DNA of 64,000 nucleotides from Scytonema sp. UIC 10036 (lineage in GTDB: Bacteria > Cyanobacteriota > Cyanobacteriia > Cyanobacteriales > Nostocaceae): assembly GCF_009725235.1 (NCBI RefSeq), contig NZ_WJFC01000033.1, positions 22,578 to 86,577 of the forward strand. The letters are read 5' to 3'. A model generated the notes under the pieces. The model was not told where the DNA came from. It worked only from the letters and a program-made list of their open reading frames with translations, and made no database searches. This document shows positions 17,480 through 26,473 of the stretch, in pieces (positions within the stretch are counted from its first letter, which is position 1; each line of letters starts with the position of its first letter). The position numbers and the translations under genes are program-made.

Positions 17480-18391
17480 ATGTTTACGATTATGGCATCC
17501 TCATACCTTCGCAAAATCATTTTCACCACATTAGGTTTTAGCAGCAGCGTTTTACTAAACTTCAACACATCAAGTTTCGTGCAAGCTATTACATTACCAT
17601 CGCTTTCAACCACTACAAATTCATCAACTTATACCCCACCAGTTCAACAGAAAAAAAGTAACTCGCAATGGGTTTATAGGGTAGCGGAAAGAGTGATTCG
17701 AGCCAATGGACTTGATGACTATCCCTGGCGCTTTCAAATCACTAATGAATATAATTTCAATGCCTATGCTGGGGAATTAAACAAAATTATAATTTACCAA
17801 GGCTTACTAGACCAAATACATGGCGATGATGCAGCTTTAGCATTTATTATCAGTCATGAATTAGCCCACCATACACACCGCCACTCCGCACAGCAAGAAG
17901 AAGCAGAAACTAGTTTAAAAGAAAAATTACTCAAAGAAGCAGAAGCAGAGTATAACAATTGGATTGTACAAGAACGGAGAAAATCTCAAAAACCCATATC
18001 AACCGCTACAAAAGATGTCATCAAACAACGAATTATTCTCCAGAAAAAACAAGAGTTTGATAGAACAATGCTTGCATTAAATCGCCAGCATGAATTTCAA
18101 GCAGACGAAATCGGTTACATCTATATGATAAAAGCAGGTTATGATATAAATGGAGGTTTGCGAGTCTTTAACCTGTTTTCGCGTTTCCCTTCAGACTACA
18201 CAGAAAATAGCAGCCATCCTCCGACACAACAAAGAATTAATACTTTAAAGCAAGTCATGAATAAATATTTGTGGTTTCCTTTATGGACAGATGGTAATGA
18301 GCGGTTAAAAAATAATCCTCAACCACTAAAATTAGATTTGTCAGAGGATGGAGTTTCTTTGCGAATCAACTCCAGATTTATCTCTCGATAA
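17480..18391 (+). CDS. M48 family metallopeptidase, probably exported
   Basis: The protein has an N-terminal hydrophobic segment that fits a signal peptide or anchor (LRKIIFTTLGFSSSVLLNF). The zinc site HELAHHTHRH (HExxH) is followed by a helical insert and the third ligand region HEFQADEIGY. A late SHPPTQQRIN motif is typical of BepA/LoiP-like M48 proteases that act in envelope quality control. ATG at 17480 is preferred over the in-frame TTG at 17477. A start at 17492 is also possible. The gene ends 6 bp before the minisatellite element that truncates pglZ. Confidence 0.88.
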   Translation: MFTIMASSYLRKIIFTTLGFSSSVLLNFNTSSFVQAITLPSLSTTTNSSTYTPPVQQKKSNSQWVYRVAERVIRANGLDDYPWRFQITNEYNFNAYAGELNKIIIYQGLLDQIHGDDAALAFIISHELAHHTHRHSAQQEEAETSLKEKLLKEAEAEYNNWIVQERRKSQKPISTATKDVIKQRIILQKKQEFDRTMLALNRQHEFQADEIGYIYMIKAGYDINGGLRVFNLFSRFPSDYTENSSHPPTQQRINTLKQVMNKYLWFPLWTDGNERLKNNPQPLKLDLSEDGVSLRINSRFISR

Positions 18392-18396
18392 TTCCT

Positions 18397-18579
18397 CTAT
18401 AGCAATCCTATTTGAGATCCAAACAAGGGAGACAAGGAGGACAAGGAGGACAAGGAGGACAAGGAAGACAAGGAGGACAAGGAGGACAAGGAGGACAAGG
18501 AGGACAAGGAGGACAAGGGAGACAAGGGAGACAAGGAAGACAAGGAAGAGGTGTTTGTAAATCATTTAGGACTGCTATA
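18397..18579. mobile_element. MITE-like element with internal 9-bp minisatellite
   Basis: The ends form an 18-bp imperfect inverted repeat (TATAGCAATCCTATTTGA at 18398-18415; complement TATAGCAGTCCTAAATGA at 18562-18579, 15 of 18 matching). The interior is about 14 units of the type CAAGGAGGA. Because the unit is 9 bp, several frames stay open through it. The element sits at the 3' end of the truncated pglZ gene. Confidence 0.78.
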
Positions 18580-19619
18580 TCAGCGTTGCCCATAAAGGAA
18601 GCAGACTCAGTACGGGATTGCGACCAGTGCAAGGCTTTCTTAAATTCCCCTGTCACCAGTGCTTGTACGGCGCTTTGTAAAATAGCGGTTTCTTCCCACT
18701 GGAAAGTTTCAAATTGTCCCAAGTCTTCGGGGCTAATTTGATTGAGTTCTTGTTCTAGATGGGATTCTACAATTGCTGCTTTGGCTGCATAAATATCTGG
18801 ATGGCGTTTTCGCAAATATTCCACAAGTTGCTTACAAGTCTTTCGCAAAGGGAGAGAAAGTTGGGTCAGGGGTTGAAGTGCATCAAGATGAGGTGGACGA
18901 CTGAGGTCATGGACATACTCAACGCACATCAGCCAAGCAGCGAATATTTCCCCCAGGTCGAGGAAAGATAGGGGTGTATCACCGTGAAAAAACCGTACAA
19001 AAGCTGCGTTCATCCCCGTGTGACGGTAGAGATGTTCTGTTAAAGTGTTGAGAGCAGTTTGGTCGCTGATTCTCGATAGCAGTACTTTTTCCTCACCCAG
19101 GATACCATCCACAATCCACTCCAAACTGAGATTTGTTAAATAAGCTGCCAGTCCGTCCTGGGGTTGGGAAAGGTTATTTTGCAGCCACATCTCAGCAGAT
19201 GGTAAGTCAGTAATGCCATTGTTAAGGTAATTTTCGATACCCTCATGGTTAATGTGCCCCGTGACTGCTTCCCGAATCAAGGTGTCAAAAGCTTTGCGGA
19301 AACGGTAGCCAGCGCGGTAAAGTTCCAGAATAGGAGTTTTGCGGATAGTTTCTTCCGTATGACCGGGCATGTGAATTAACAACGGTTCGGGGTCAAGCCC
19401 ATTGCCATAGGGTTCGAGAGCAAGTACCATCTCTAAGTAACTGCCGCGAAAAGCAACAACTGGGGCAAAAAAGTCACCACGGTGATAGCGGGCGATTAAC
19501 TCATCAACATAACTGTTATAGTACCCGTCTTTATCTAGCCAAATAACAATACCGCGTTGGCGCAGTTCCCGCTTCAGTTCTGCTTCTAAAACTGCGGTGA
19601 TTGGACTTAATTGATTCAT
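18408..19619 (-). pseudogene. PglZ-like (BREX) protein, truncated by a minisatellite element
   Basis: The N-terminal 346 residues (19619 to 18580) resemble the N-terminal region of BREX PglZ proteins: IVIWLDKDGYYNSYVDELIA, then PVVAFRGSYLEMVLALEPYG and LLIHMPGHTEETIRKTP. Complete PglZ proteins are usually well over 600 residues and carry a C-terminal alkaline-phosphatase-like domain, which is absent here. The frame instead runs through the element right end and then encodes about 40 residues of repeating Pro-Cys-Leu/Pro-Cys-Pro. No BrxA, BrxB, BrxC or methylase gene is nearby. I read this as the dead remnant of a BREX locus. The family call is by recognition, not search. Confidence 0.65.
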
Positions 19620-19747
19620 GCAGCCTCCTTGCCTCCTCTAACTTGAGGTCAGCAAAGACGTTACCACTGCTTTCCTCAAGAACAATCTCTTATATGGTTG
19701 TACCTCAAGCCGTCGTTACCTTGCCAAGAACTCCATGTTTTGCTACT

Positions 19748-20071
19748 TTAATGCTCTGACGAAGCATGAATTGGTTGCACACTCAGGCGATAGCCGAGAT
19801 GGTGCAGGATAAGGCTGATGGTTCGCAGTTCCGGATTACCTTCAGAGGACAACACCCGGTAAAGATTCTGACGGTTCAACCCCGTTTTTTCCGCAAGGCT
19901 AGTCATTCCCTCCCGTGCTTCTACCACGTTCCGCAGTGCTTCCAGAAAAAATGCCAAATCGCCATCCTGTTCGTACTCTTCAAGAGCAACGTCCAGATAA
20001 GACTTTGCCATTTCCGGGTTCTGTAGCTGCTCGAGCACAACTTCCTCATGGCTTCTCAGTTTCTTGCTCAT
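19748..20071 (-). CDS. Antitoxin, HigA-like helix-turn-helix
   Basis: The 107-residue protein has a Cro/CI-type helix-turn-helix near residues 55-90 (GMTSLAEKTGLNRQNLYRVL). It matches the addiction-module antidote family found with Gp49-like toxins (the HI1420 group). It overlaps the upstream toxin gene by 26 bp, giving the toxin-first order of higBA systems. It should neutralise the toxin and repress the operon. Confidence 0.85.
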   Translation of the reverse strand: MSKKLRSHEEVVLEQLQNPEMAKSYLDVALEEYEQDGDLAFFLEALRNVVEAREGMTSLAEKTGLNRQNLYRVLSSEGNPELRTISLILHHLGYRLSVQPIHASSEH

Positions 20072-20408
20072 CCTGTTCCTCCTGATAGGTCTGCCAATAT
20101 CCTTTAGCCTTTTCTATATCTTTATCCTGGCTGTCCTTGTCGCCGCCGCACAGAAGAATTACCAAATCGTTTGCAGATTCTCCAAAGTAAACACGGTAAC
20201 CACTGCCAAAGAAAAACCTCAGTTCTTGAACGCCTTCACCAACTGACTTGCAATCCCCGTAATTGCCTTGCTTGAGCCGCTCTATGCGCCGGATTATTCT
20301 TGAACGGATTGTATAATCTTTCAAGCTTTCCAGCCATTCGGTATACGGCTCTTTCCCGTCTTCGGTTGCATAGACTTTTAGGGTTTTCTTACGGACGATA
20401 TCAGTCAT
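20046..20408 (-). CDS. Toxin, RelE/ParE superfamily (HigB/Gp49-like)
   Basis: The 120-residue protein matches the Gp49-type putative addiction module killer family (the HI1419 group): EWLESLKDYTIRSRIIRRIERLKQGNYGD, then GVQELRFFFGSGYRVYFGE and VILLCGGDKDSQDKDIEKAK. Such toxins are usually ribosome-dependent mRNA interferases. The C-terminus (EEQDEQETEKP) is encoded in the overlap with the antitoxin gene. The pair sits beside the broken pglZ gene, as toxin-antitoxin pairs often do in defence islands. Confidence 0.86.
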   Translation of the reverse strand: MTDIVRKKTLKVYATEDGKEPYTEWLESLKDYTIRSRIIRRIERLKQGNYGDCKSVGEGVQELRFFFGSGYRVYFGESANDLVILLCGGDKDSQDKDIEKAKGYWQTYQEEQDEQETEKP

Positions 20409-20667
20409 ATTTTAATTATAAACTGTAGCTTAAAAGCGACAACATATCAAGAGTGTACTCCGATGTTTTGATTGTGGAAGAAAAAAAACACCTCATGCAG
20501 TTTTGAGGAACTGCGTTTGTCGGAGTGCGATCGCCCTTGGCGCAAGCCGTACCCGGCTTATCGCGAAGCGCAAGCTGTACCCAGCTTATCGCGATCGGCA
20601 CAGCCGCATATTCCGCAAATAAAGATTATTATGTATTAAATATATCGCGCTAGACTGTATATCGCGC

Positions 20668-20950
20668 TAGGCGGTAAGAATTGCGAATGCGGAATCTAGT
20701 TCATAATCTTCCTCTTGAGTTTCTTCTTTTTTGCGTTTGCGTTCCCGTCGCTTCTCTTCTTTTTCGATAATTTCCCGCACGAGATGGAGATTTTCTCTAG
20801 CAAAAGCTAGGCGCAGACTATCAGAATTTGTTTCCTCAAGAGTAAAATCTTCAGAAATTTCATCTTGTAACCGCAGTTCCCACTCATAAGCTTTAGCCGG
20901 ATGATATTTCCAAAAGCAGCCGTGAGCAACAGCGGCTCCTCTTGCGTACT
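20668..20950 (-). pseudogene. C-terminal part of a split small gene
   Basis: The minus-strand frame from 20950 to the stop at 20668 is open and protein-like: HGCFWKYHPAKAYEWELRLQ, then a charged helix rich in Glu, Lys and Arg (EKEEKRRERKRKKEE). It has no start codon of its own. The upstream end meets the terminal repeat of the 187-bp element. The 5' part of the gene is likely 21975-22262, so insertions have split it. I do not recognise a function. Confidence 0.6.
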
Positions 20951-21127
20951 TAGCGTGCTAAACTTGTCTAAAAATAAGCTTAAAACTATTGCTGGACTTA
21001 CCCTACAGCCATTATTAGTTTCAAAACGGTATTCCTTGCTCAAATTGAATCCGTGAGTGCCTGTAAGCCTTGTAAATAAAGCATAATTATAGATTTTAAT
21101 GAAAATTTAGCACGCTATGTACGAAAG
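20941..21127. mobile_element. 187-bp MITE-like element
   Basis: Terminal inverted repeats of 22 bp differ at two positions (CTTGCGTACTTAGCGTGCTA at 20941, complement of TTTAGCACGCTATGTACGAA at 21106). The interior has no gene. The element lies inside the split small gene. It is probably mobilised in trans by a transposase not present here. Confidence 0.75.
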
Positions 21128-21177
21128 AACCGCAATTTCATGAGATTCAACTTTCCCACCCCCATTGAGTTTTGCAT

Positions 21178-21922
21178 CTAGAGCGCCGGTCGAGTAGAAG
21201 GTATTGACAAATGAAGCATAGTATGAAGCAAGGGTAATGTAGATGACTCAAAGCTTTATACAACCCTGTCGGTTTGATAGCTTAAAAAAAGCAAGCATTT
21301 AAGAAAAGCGCCTGAAGAGTTTTTAGGAAAGCGCTTTGAGGAAACCAACACGGACAACTCCCAACACGGCCATCAAAATCAATACAAGTATGTATTGATT
21401 ATTTACCTAAATTGCGCGATTGTCATAAATTTTCAACTCAATACTCGCTCTAAAAGTTCCCAAAAATCACACATAAACACTATCAAAAATCTACTATGAA
21501 AGCGCCGGAAGCGTTATGAAATTGGCAGCGATAAAGAAAGACACCTGTGGTTGATTAGGTTTTTTTAATCAGCGCTTTACAGTCTTAACGAATATTTTTC
21601 ATATATGTATTTTTCATAGTATTTATGTCGGGAATTTTTGAACTTTTAGAGCGAGTATTGAGTTGAAAATTTATGACAATCGTGCAATTTAGGTAAATAA
21701 TCAATACATACTTGTATTGATTTTGATGGCCGTGTTGGGAGTTGCCCTTGTTGGTTTCCTCAAAGCGCTTTCCTAAAAACTCTTCAGTAGCCTTTCTTAA
21801 GTGCTTGCTTTTTTTAAGCTATCAAACCGACCAGGGTTGTATAAAGCTTTGAGTCATCTACACTCCCCTTGCTTCATACTATGCTTCATTTGTCAATACC
21901 TTCTACTCGACCGGCGCTCTAG
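21178..21922. mobile_element. 745-bp foldback element with ~282-bp inverted arms
   Basis: The left arm (21178-21459) starts CTAGAGCGCCGGTCGAGTAG. The right arm (21640-21922) is its near-perfect reverse complement, ending in CGACCGGCGCTCTAG. The central ~180 bp has no ORF and only a weaker continuation of symmetry. The whole unit could form a huge cruciform. It codes for no transposase. Confidence 0.88.
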
Positions 21923-21974
21923 CTTTTATCGCAAAAACAAGGGTTTTTATTTAGTACTGTGTGATAAATTTCCA

Positions 21975-22262
21975 TCAAATTTTCTTGGTGCAAGATGTGA
22001 GCAAAGCAACTTCATCATCATTACGCGAAGAAGCAATTTTTAGCCGATGCCAATAAAACTCCTCAAGTTCAAGTAAATCAACAAACGGACGCGGTACACC
22101 GAAGATCTGCCACCAGTAGAGATAGCGAAAGCCATCTTGACCTTGGCGATCGCCAAATTCGCGTTTCATATGATAAAATTCAATTTCTTTGCTGCTACCA
22201 TCAGGGTCAGACAAATGCATCCTTAAATAGCGTATATATATCTGTCTAAACATCTCAAGCAA
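21975..22262 (-). pseudogene. N-terminal part of a split small gene
   Basis: The 95-residue frame (with YLRMHLSDPDGSSKEIEFYH and RYLYWWQIFGVPRPFVDLLE) looks like native coding sequence. It loses its native continuation near EVALLTS, where a dispersed repeat begins. The likely 3' half is at 20668-20950, beyond the MITE and the foldback element. No family is recognised. It is divergent from the CHAT gene. Confidence 0.6.
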
Positions 22263-22354
22263 TTCACTCCTGAATTCATTAGTTCCCTGTGTGGATGGAC
22301 TTTCATTTTAGAGGCTTTATCTGTAGCGAACATTTAGGTAATCAATATTACTAT

Positions 22355-23188
22355 ATGAGTGACAACACAACCGTAAAAAAAATCCTGATTCTGGTAGCAA
22401 ATCCAAAAGAAACATCACCCCTGCGCTTAGATGAAGAGGTGCGTAACATTCAAGAGGCAATACGTTTAGCCAAAAAACGCGATCGCTTTATCGTAGAACA
22501 GCGTTGGGCAGTACGTCCCAAAGATGTTCAGCAAGCCATGTTAGATGTAGAACCGCAGATTGTTCACTTTTCTGGACATGGTGTTGCGGATAAGGAACTT
22601 GTGCTGGAAGATTTAACCGGGAACCCAAAGCTAGTGGATGCACAAGCACTGGCGGAATTATTTCGTTTGTTTAAAGAGAAACTTGAATGTGTAATTCTCA
22701 ATGCTTGTTATTCAGAGGTTCAGGCTGAGGCTATCGTTCAACACGTTAGCTGTGTGATTGGCACGAACCAAGCAATTGGAGATAAAGCAGCAATTACATT
22801 TGCCGAGGGTTTTTATCGTGCGATAGGTGCTGGTAGCTCTGTTGAACGTGCCTACGAATTTGGTCGCAATGCTATTCAATTGGAGGGGTTTTCAGAAGAA
22901 ACAACCTTAGTAATTAAGAAAAATCCTAATTTATCCTCTTCCTCCAAGCCTTCACTTAATAAAGTCGGGTTAACAGACGGACAACGTCGTCGAGCAGAGG
23001 AGAAATTGAAGACACTTGAAAAAGATTGGAATTTACGGAACAACAAAATAAGGCGATTGCGTACTGCTTTGGCAATTGAAGTGAGTGAAGCAATTAAGTT
23101 TCAGTTAGAGGAACAAATTGAAAATGAAAAAAGTCATTTGGGACATCTTGAAGAGGACATATTCAAGATTGAGCATGAGCTGCAATAG
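22355..23188 (+). CDS. CHAT-domain protease with C-terminal coiled-coil adaptor
   Basis: The ATG at 22355 gives the standard CHAT start (KKILILVANPKET); a longer frame from 22289 is less likely. The caspase-fold CHAT domain spans about residues 8-200, with catalytic His75 (HFSGHG) and Cys118 (LNACYS). The C-terminal ~70 residues form a charged coiled coil (LRTALAIEVSEAIKFQLEEQ). That segment is homologous to the N-terminus of the next gene product, 19 bp downstream. CHAT domains are cysteine proteases used as effectors in bacterial conflict systems. The shared module suggests direct pairing of protease and WD40 sensor. Confidence 0.88.
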   Translation: MSDNTTVKKILILVANPKETSPLRLDEEVRNIQEAIRLAKKRDRFIVEQRWAVRPKDVQQAMLDVEPQIVHFSGHGVADKELVLEDLTGNPKLVDAQALAELFRLFKEKLECVILNACYSEVQAEAIVQHVSCVIGTNQAIGDKAAITFAEGFYRAIGAGSSVERAYEFGRNAIQLEGFSEETTLVIKKNPNLSSSSKPSLNKVGLTDGQRRRAEEKLKTLEKDWNLRNNKIRRLRTALAIEVSEAIKFQLEEQIENEKSHLGHLEEDIFKIEHELQ

Positions 23189-23207
23189 ATTTAGGACGAG
23201 GAACTGA

Positions 23208-24821
23208 ATGATGACTTTTAATCAGGAACCGCCTAATAGCACTAAGAGGGTAAGAAAAGAAAACGAAGAGCTTCAAAAACTATGGGATCTGTACCATGAA
23301 AAATTCTCTAAGTTGCGTCACGCTTTAGCAACTGAGACTGATGCAGCTAAGAAGTTTCAATTGGAGCAGCAAATTAAAGAGGTGCAAACTCAATTGCAGG
23401 ATATTGAAAAGCAATTAGACGAGAGGGAGGCGACGCCCCAGCAACCTGGGTTAAGGCACAGCCAGAATAACGAAACTCAACAGGAGTTGCCCAACAGGGA
23501 AATACCTGAAATTGATCGGGAGATTAAGCAGGTTGAAGCAAAATTACGCAGGTTTAAGAAACCCGCAATAATAAGTTCCTTTTTCTCGTTTCTGAGAGCT
23601 TTAAGAATCAAACTTTATACTTGCAAAAAGAGGCTAGTTATTTTTACTGTATTTATTTTATGTGGTGTAAGTGTAGTATTTATGTTTTACATCTTGAGAC
23701 TCTCTAATTCAGATGTCTGTAAATCGCCCGCTGCTGATGTGAGCAGCATAGACTTTAGTCCTAATGGGGAGTATCTCGCAACAGCAAGTTTGGACAAAAC
23801 AGTACGAATATTAAAAGTAACAGAAACCACCGACCAGAAGAATGGCAGCGATATCCCTTGTCAGCTAGAGACAGAGGGTGTAGTGGCTGTTAAATTCAGT
23901 CCTGACGGAAAATATTTAGCCACAGCTACTTTGAATTCAGCAAACTTATGGAATGTGAATCATAGTATCATTAGCTCGAAGCACCAAGATTTAAGCCACA
24001 ATCTTACAAAGCCTAATAATGAACCGCCGTACAAGAACTCTGTAGTTACAATTGACTTTAGTCAGGATGGAAACTACGTGGCTACGGCTAGTGCTGACGG
24101 CGAGATAAAAGTGTGGAACATGAAGAATTTGAAAGAAGTAAAGGTTTTAACACCACCTCAAACACAACGAAAAGCTTATATAGTGTCTGTTAGCTTTAGT
24201 CATGATGGAAATTACATAGCTACAACCGATGTCAACGATACAGCAAATGTATGGGAGTTGAAAGCAAATGATAGCACCTTTACCCCTCAACTGCTGAAAA
24301 GTATCAGTAACGTTACAGCCATTGCATTTTTGAAAGATGGAAATAAGATAAATCTCGTTACAGGTAGTGCTGATGGAACTATACAGGTAAGGGATATCTC
24401 TGACCTTGAAAATCCTGCTTCTTTGCCTAAGGATAATAGTCTTACTTATGTTATGGATGTTAGTGTCAGTCCGGGTGGGAAATTTATAACCGCGCTCAGC
24501 TTAGATCAAAAAGTATACATCTGGGATTGGAAGAATAAGAAGAAGTTTACTCTGGTCGAAGATCAGAATAAAAATACTCATGTAACAGCCATTGCCTTTA
24601 GTTCAGATGACAAGTATTTGGCTATAGCTAACATAGATGATACTAGAACAGATGTAACAGTATTGAACACAGAGAAAGGAAGCACAACAGTTAGCCCGTT
24701 TACACCGGAAGGGAATGGCTTAGTGATGGCCGTCGCCTTTAGCCCAACACACAAAGATGAAGTGTACCTTGCTACGGCTAGAGCCGATGGCAGTATAAAT
24801 ATGAGAAAGTTACCTGAATAG
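23208..24821 (+). CDS. Coiled-coil / transmembrane / WD40 protein
   Basis: The 537-residue protein begins with a coiled coil (about residues 18-70, LRHALATETDAAKKFQLEQQ) like the C-terminus of the preceding CHAT protease. One transmembrane helix follows at about residues 142-165 (LVIFTVFILCGVSVVFMFYI). The rest is a WD40 propeller of about seven degenerate blades (VSSIDFSPNGEYLATASLDK and similar). The likely topology puts the coiled coil and CHAT partner in the cytoplasm and the propeller outside, as a sensor. It is almost certainly cotranscribed with the CHAT gene. Confidence 0.85.
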   Translation: MMTFNQEPPNSTKRVRKENEELQKLWDLYHEKFSKLRHALATETDAAKKFQLEQQIKEVQTQLQDIEKQLDEREATPQQPGLRHSQNNETQQELPNREIPEIDREIKQVEAKLRRFKKPAIISSFFSFLRALRIKLYTCKKRLVIFTVFILCGVSVVFMFYILRLSNSDVCKSPAADVSSIDFSPNGEYLATASLDKTVRILKVTETTDQKNGSDIPCQLETEGVVAVKFSPDGKYLATATLNSANLWNVNHSIISSKHQDLSHNLTKPNNEPPYKNSVVTIDFSQDGNYVATASADGEIKVWNMKNLKEVKVLTPPQTQRKAYIVSVSFSHDGNYIATTDVNDTANVWELKANDSTFTPQLLKSISNVTAIAFLKDGNKINLVTGSADGTIQVRDISDLENPASLPKDNSLTYVMDVSVSPGGKFITALSLDQKVYIWDWKNKKKFTLVEDQNKNTHVTAIAFSSDDKYLAIANIDDTRTDVTVLNTEKGSTTVSPFTPEGNGLVMAVAFSPTHKDEVYLATARADGSINMRKLPE

Positions 24822-24887
24822 GCAAGACTTTGACCTTCTTTGGTCTGAGCAAATTGTTTCAGTTTCAAATAAGCTGCATCCACAGGT

Positions 24888-26348
24888 CTAATTTTTGCTT
24901 GCTGTTTCGCACTTGAGTGTTTCTGTATCTAGTGATTCCTGCGTTTTTTTACTAAGTAATTCCCGTGTTTCCTGAGCTGCTGTACCCATCATCTTTTTAA
25001 TTACCTCTTCATCATCAGAGCGTAATGCCTCTTTGAGATACTTCTGTAAAATACAGCTTGCTTGTGTGTATTGCGGAATACGTGGACGTGGAATCCATTC
25101 TGTTGTTGCACCTTTTTTTATATCACTATCCATCCAATTTAGCAACTGTGGATAGTGTCTATATCTAGTAATAATTTTAGGATCAAAAAATAGTCTTCGA
25201 CGACTTGGTACAGAGCCATAATTCAAGGTGAATTGGCGTTGAATTGGGGCACTAGTAAAGAATTTGATAGCTTTTATAGCTTCATTTCGATGTTTTGTAT
25301 GTTTGGCAACTCCAAAGCCCCAGCCCCCTTTGCATAAACCACTAGTAATCTGATTTACATGAACCATAGGAATAATACCAATCTTGCCACTCACTTTAGA
25401 TCCAGTTTCATGACCCTTAGCCCAGACGAATGGCCAATTACGCATAAAAACAGCTTTACCAGCTATGAATTTCTCAAGGAGATCTTCTTCGAGGAAATTG
25501 GCATAATTAGGGGGAGAGATGTTATTATCAATCGTGTTTCTTAAGAATTTGACCGCATCTAATGCTTGTTGTTGATCGAGTCCTACTAATGTTTGTTGTT
25601 GATCGAGTTCTACTTTTTGGTTTTTGATCCAGTAGCCACCATGACCATGTAGTACTTCAGTAAACATAGCTACAAGTGATTCATCCTTCCCAGGCCAGAG
25701 ATATCCCCAAAAATCAGAATCTTTTTGGGTTTTCCGCAACTTATCCTGCAATTCTTTGGAGATAGTTTTCAACTCGTCAAACGTTTTCGGTATTTTATTA
25801 GCCTGTACCAAGTCTTTTCGGTAGTAGAGCAAGCCTATATCAGTGCGGAAGGGAACGCGATATAGTTTGCCTTCCTCGCAATTTTTACCTCCATAGCAGC
25901 CATTTTCGACCTCATTAACTAGAAAATCCTTCTTTAATTCTTGGGGTGGAAACTCTCGAGTGAGATCCATGAGCCAATCTCGTGCGGCAAATTCAGGAAC
26001 CCAGATGATGTCTAAATAAAGCAGCAGATCGGTAGGCTTTCTTTTTGTGAAAGCATCAACCAAGAATTTTTTTAATTTATCGCTACCATCTAGTCGATCT
26101 CCTTCAATATTTTCGAGTTTTATCTCAATATTATTTTGATACTTATCATTAAACTGTTTAATCAGTGGTGTCCAATGTTGTACTTCGTCTTGAGTCACTG
26201 CAAGAGAAAGAATGACTGCTTGCTGAGCAGAACAAGCTGAAATTAACTGAAAGCCTATAAATAAGGCAATCAGAAACCACACAACTTGTAAGACCCCAAG
26301 TTTCTGCAACAACTTTCGGAGTGTGCAAAATTGATACTTTTTCTCCAT
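24888..26348 (-). CDS. Extracellular solute-binding lipoprotein (ABC sugar-binding type), orphan
   Basis: The 486-residue protein has a signal segment ending in a lipobox-like LISAC (Cys about residue 39). The body has a family-1 solute-binding fold: DEVQHWTPLIKQFNDKYQ, YRVPFRTDIGLLYYRKDL, IPKTFDELKTISKELQDK and GGWGFGVAKHTKHRNEAIKA. Such proteins bind oligosaccharides for ABC importers. No permease or ATPase gene is adjacent, and it converges on the CHAT/WD40 pair. It may use a distant transporter or act as a sensor ligand-binder. Confidence 0.85.
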   Translation of the reverse strand: MEKKYQFCTLRKLLQKLGVLQVVWFLIALFIGFQLISACSAQQAVILSLAVTQDEVQHWTPLIKQFNDKYQNNIEIKLENIEGDRLDGSDKLKKFLVDAFTKRKPTDLLLYLDIIWVPEFAARDWLMDLTREFPPQELKKDFLVNEVENGCYGGKNCEEGKLYRVPFRTDIGLLYYRKDLVQANKIPKTFDELKTISKELQDKLRKTQKDSDFWGYLWPGKDESLVAMFTEVLHGHGGYWIKNQKVELDQQQTLVGLDQQQALDAVKFLRNTIDNNISPPNYANFLEEDLLEKFIAGKAVFMRNWPFVWAKGHETGSKVSGKIGIIPMVHVNQITSGLCKGGWGFGVAKHTKHRNEAIKAIKFFTSAPIQRQFTLNYGSVPSRRRLFFDPKIITRYRHYPQLLNWMDSDIKKGATTEWIPRPRIPQYTQASCILQKYLKEALRSDDEEVIKKMMGTAAQETRELLSKKTQESLDTETLKCETASKN

Positions 26349-26473
26349 AGTAAAGATACTGAGGTTTTATATTACTAAAGTGTTCTACCGCCACTGGAGA
26401 TATCTTTTCATTGTATTGCAATAAAAATTCAAATGAATTAGGACTTATACCAATTCGATATGAAGCTGTATAA

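Noticed and set aside
17295..17480. 61-codon ORF upstream of the M48 gene with a 4-bp overlap
   Set aside because: Composition is AT-driven, no Shine-Dalgarno and no recognisable domain.
18348..18741. Plus-strand Gln-Gly-Gly or Thr-Arg-Arg repeat ORFs over the second array
   Set aside because: Same repeat artefact; antisense to pglZ and the M48 3' end.
20416..20601. 61-codon minus-strand ORF over the GCGATCGC-rich stretch
   Set aside because: Encoded by HIP1-type palindromic filler (repeated gcaagc/ccggcttatcgcg blocks), not coding in character.
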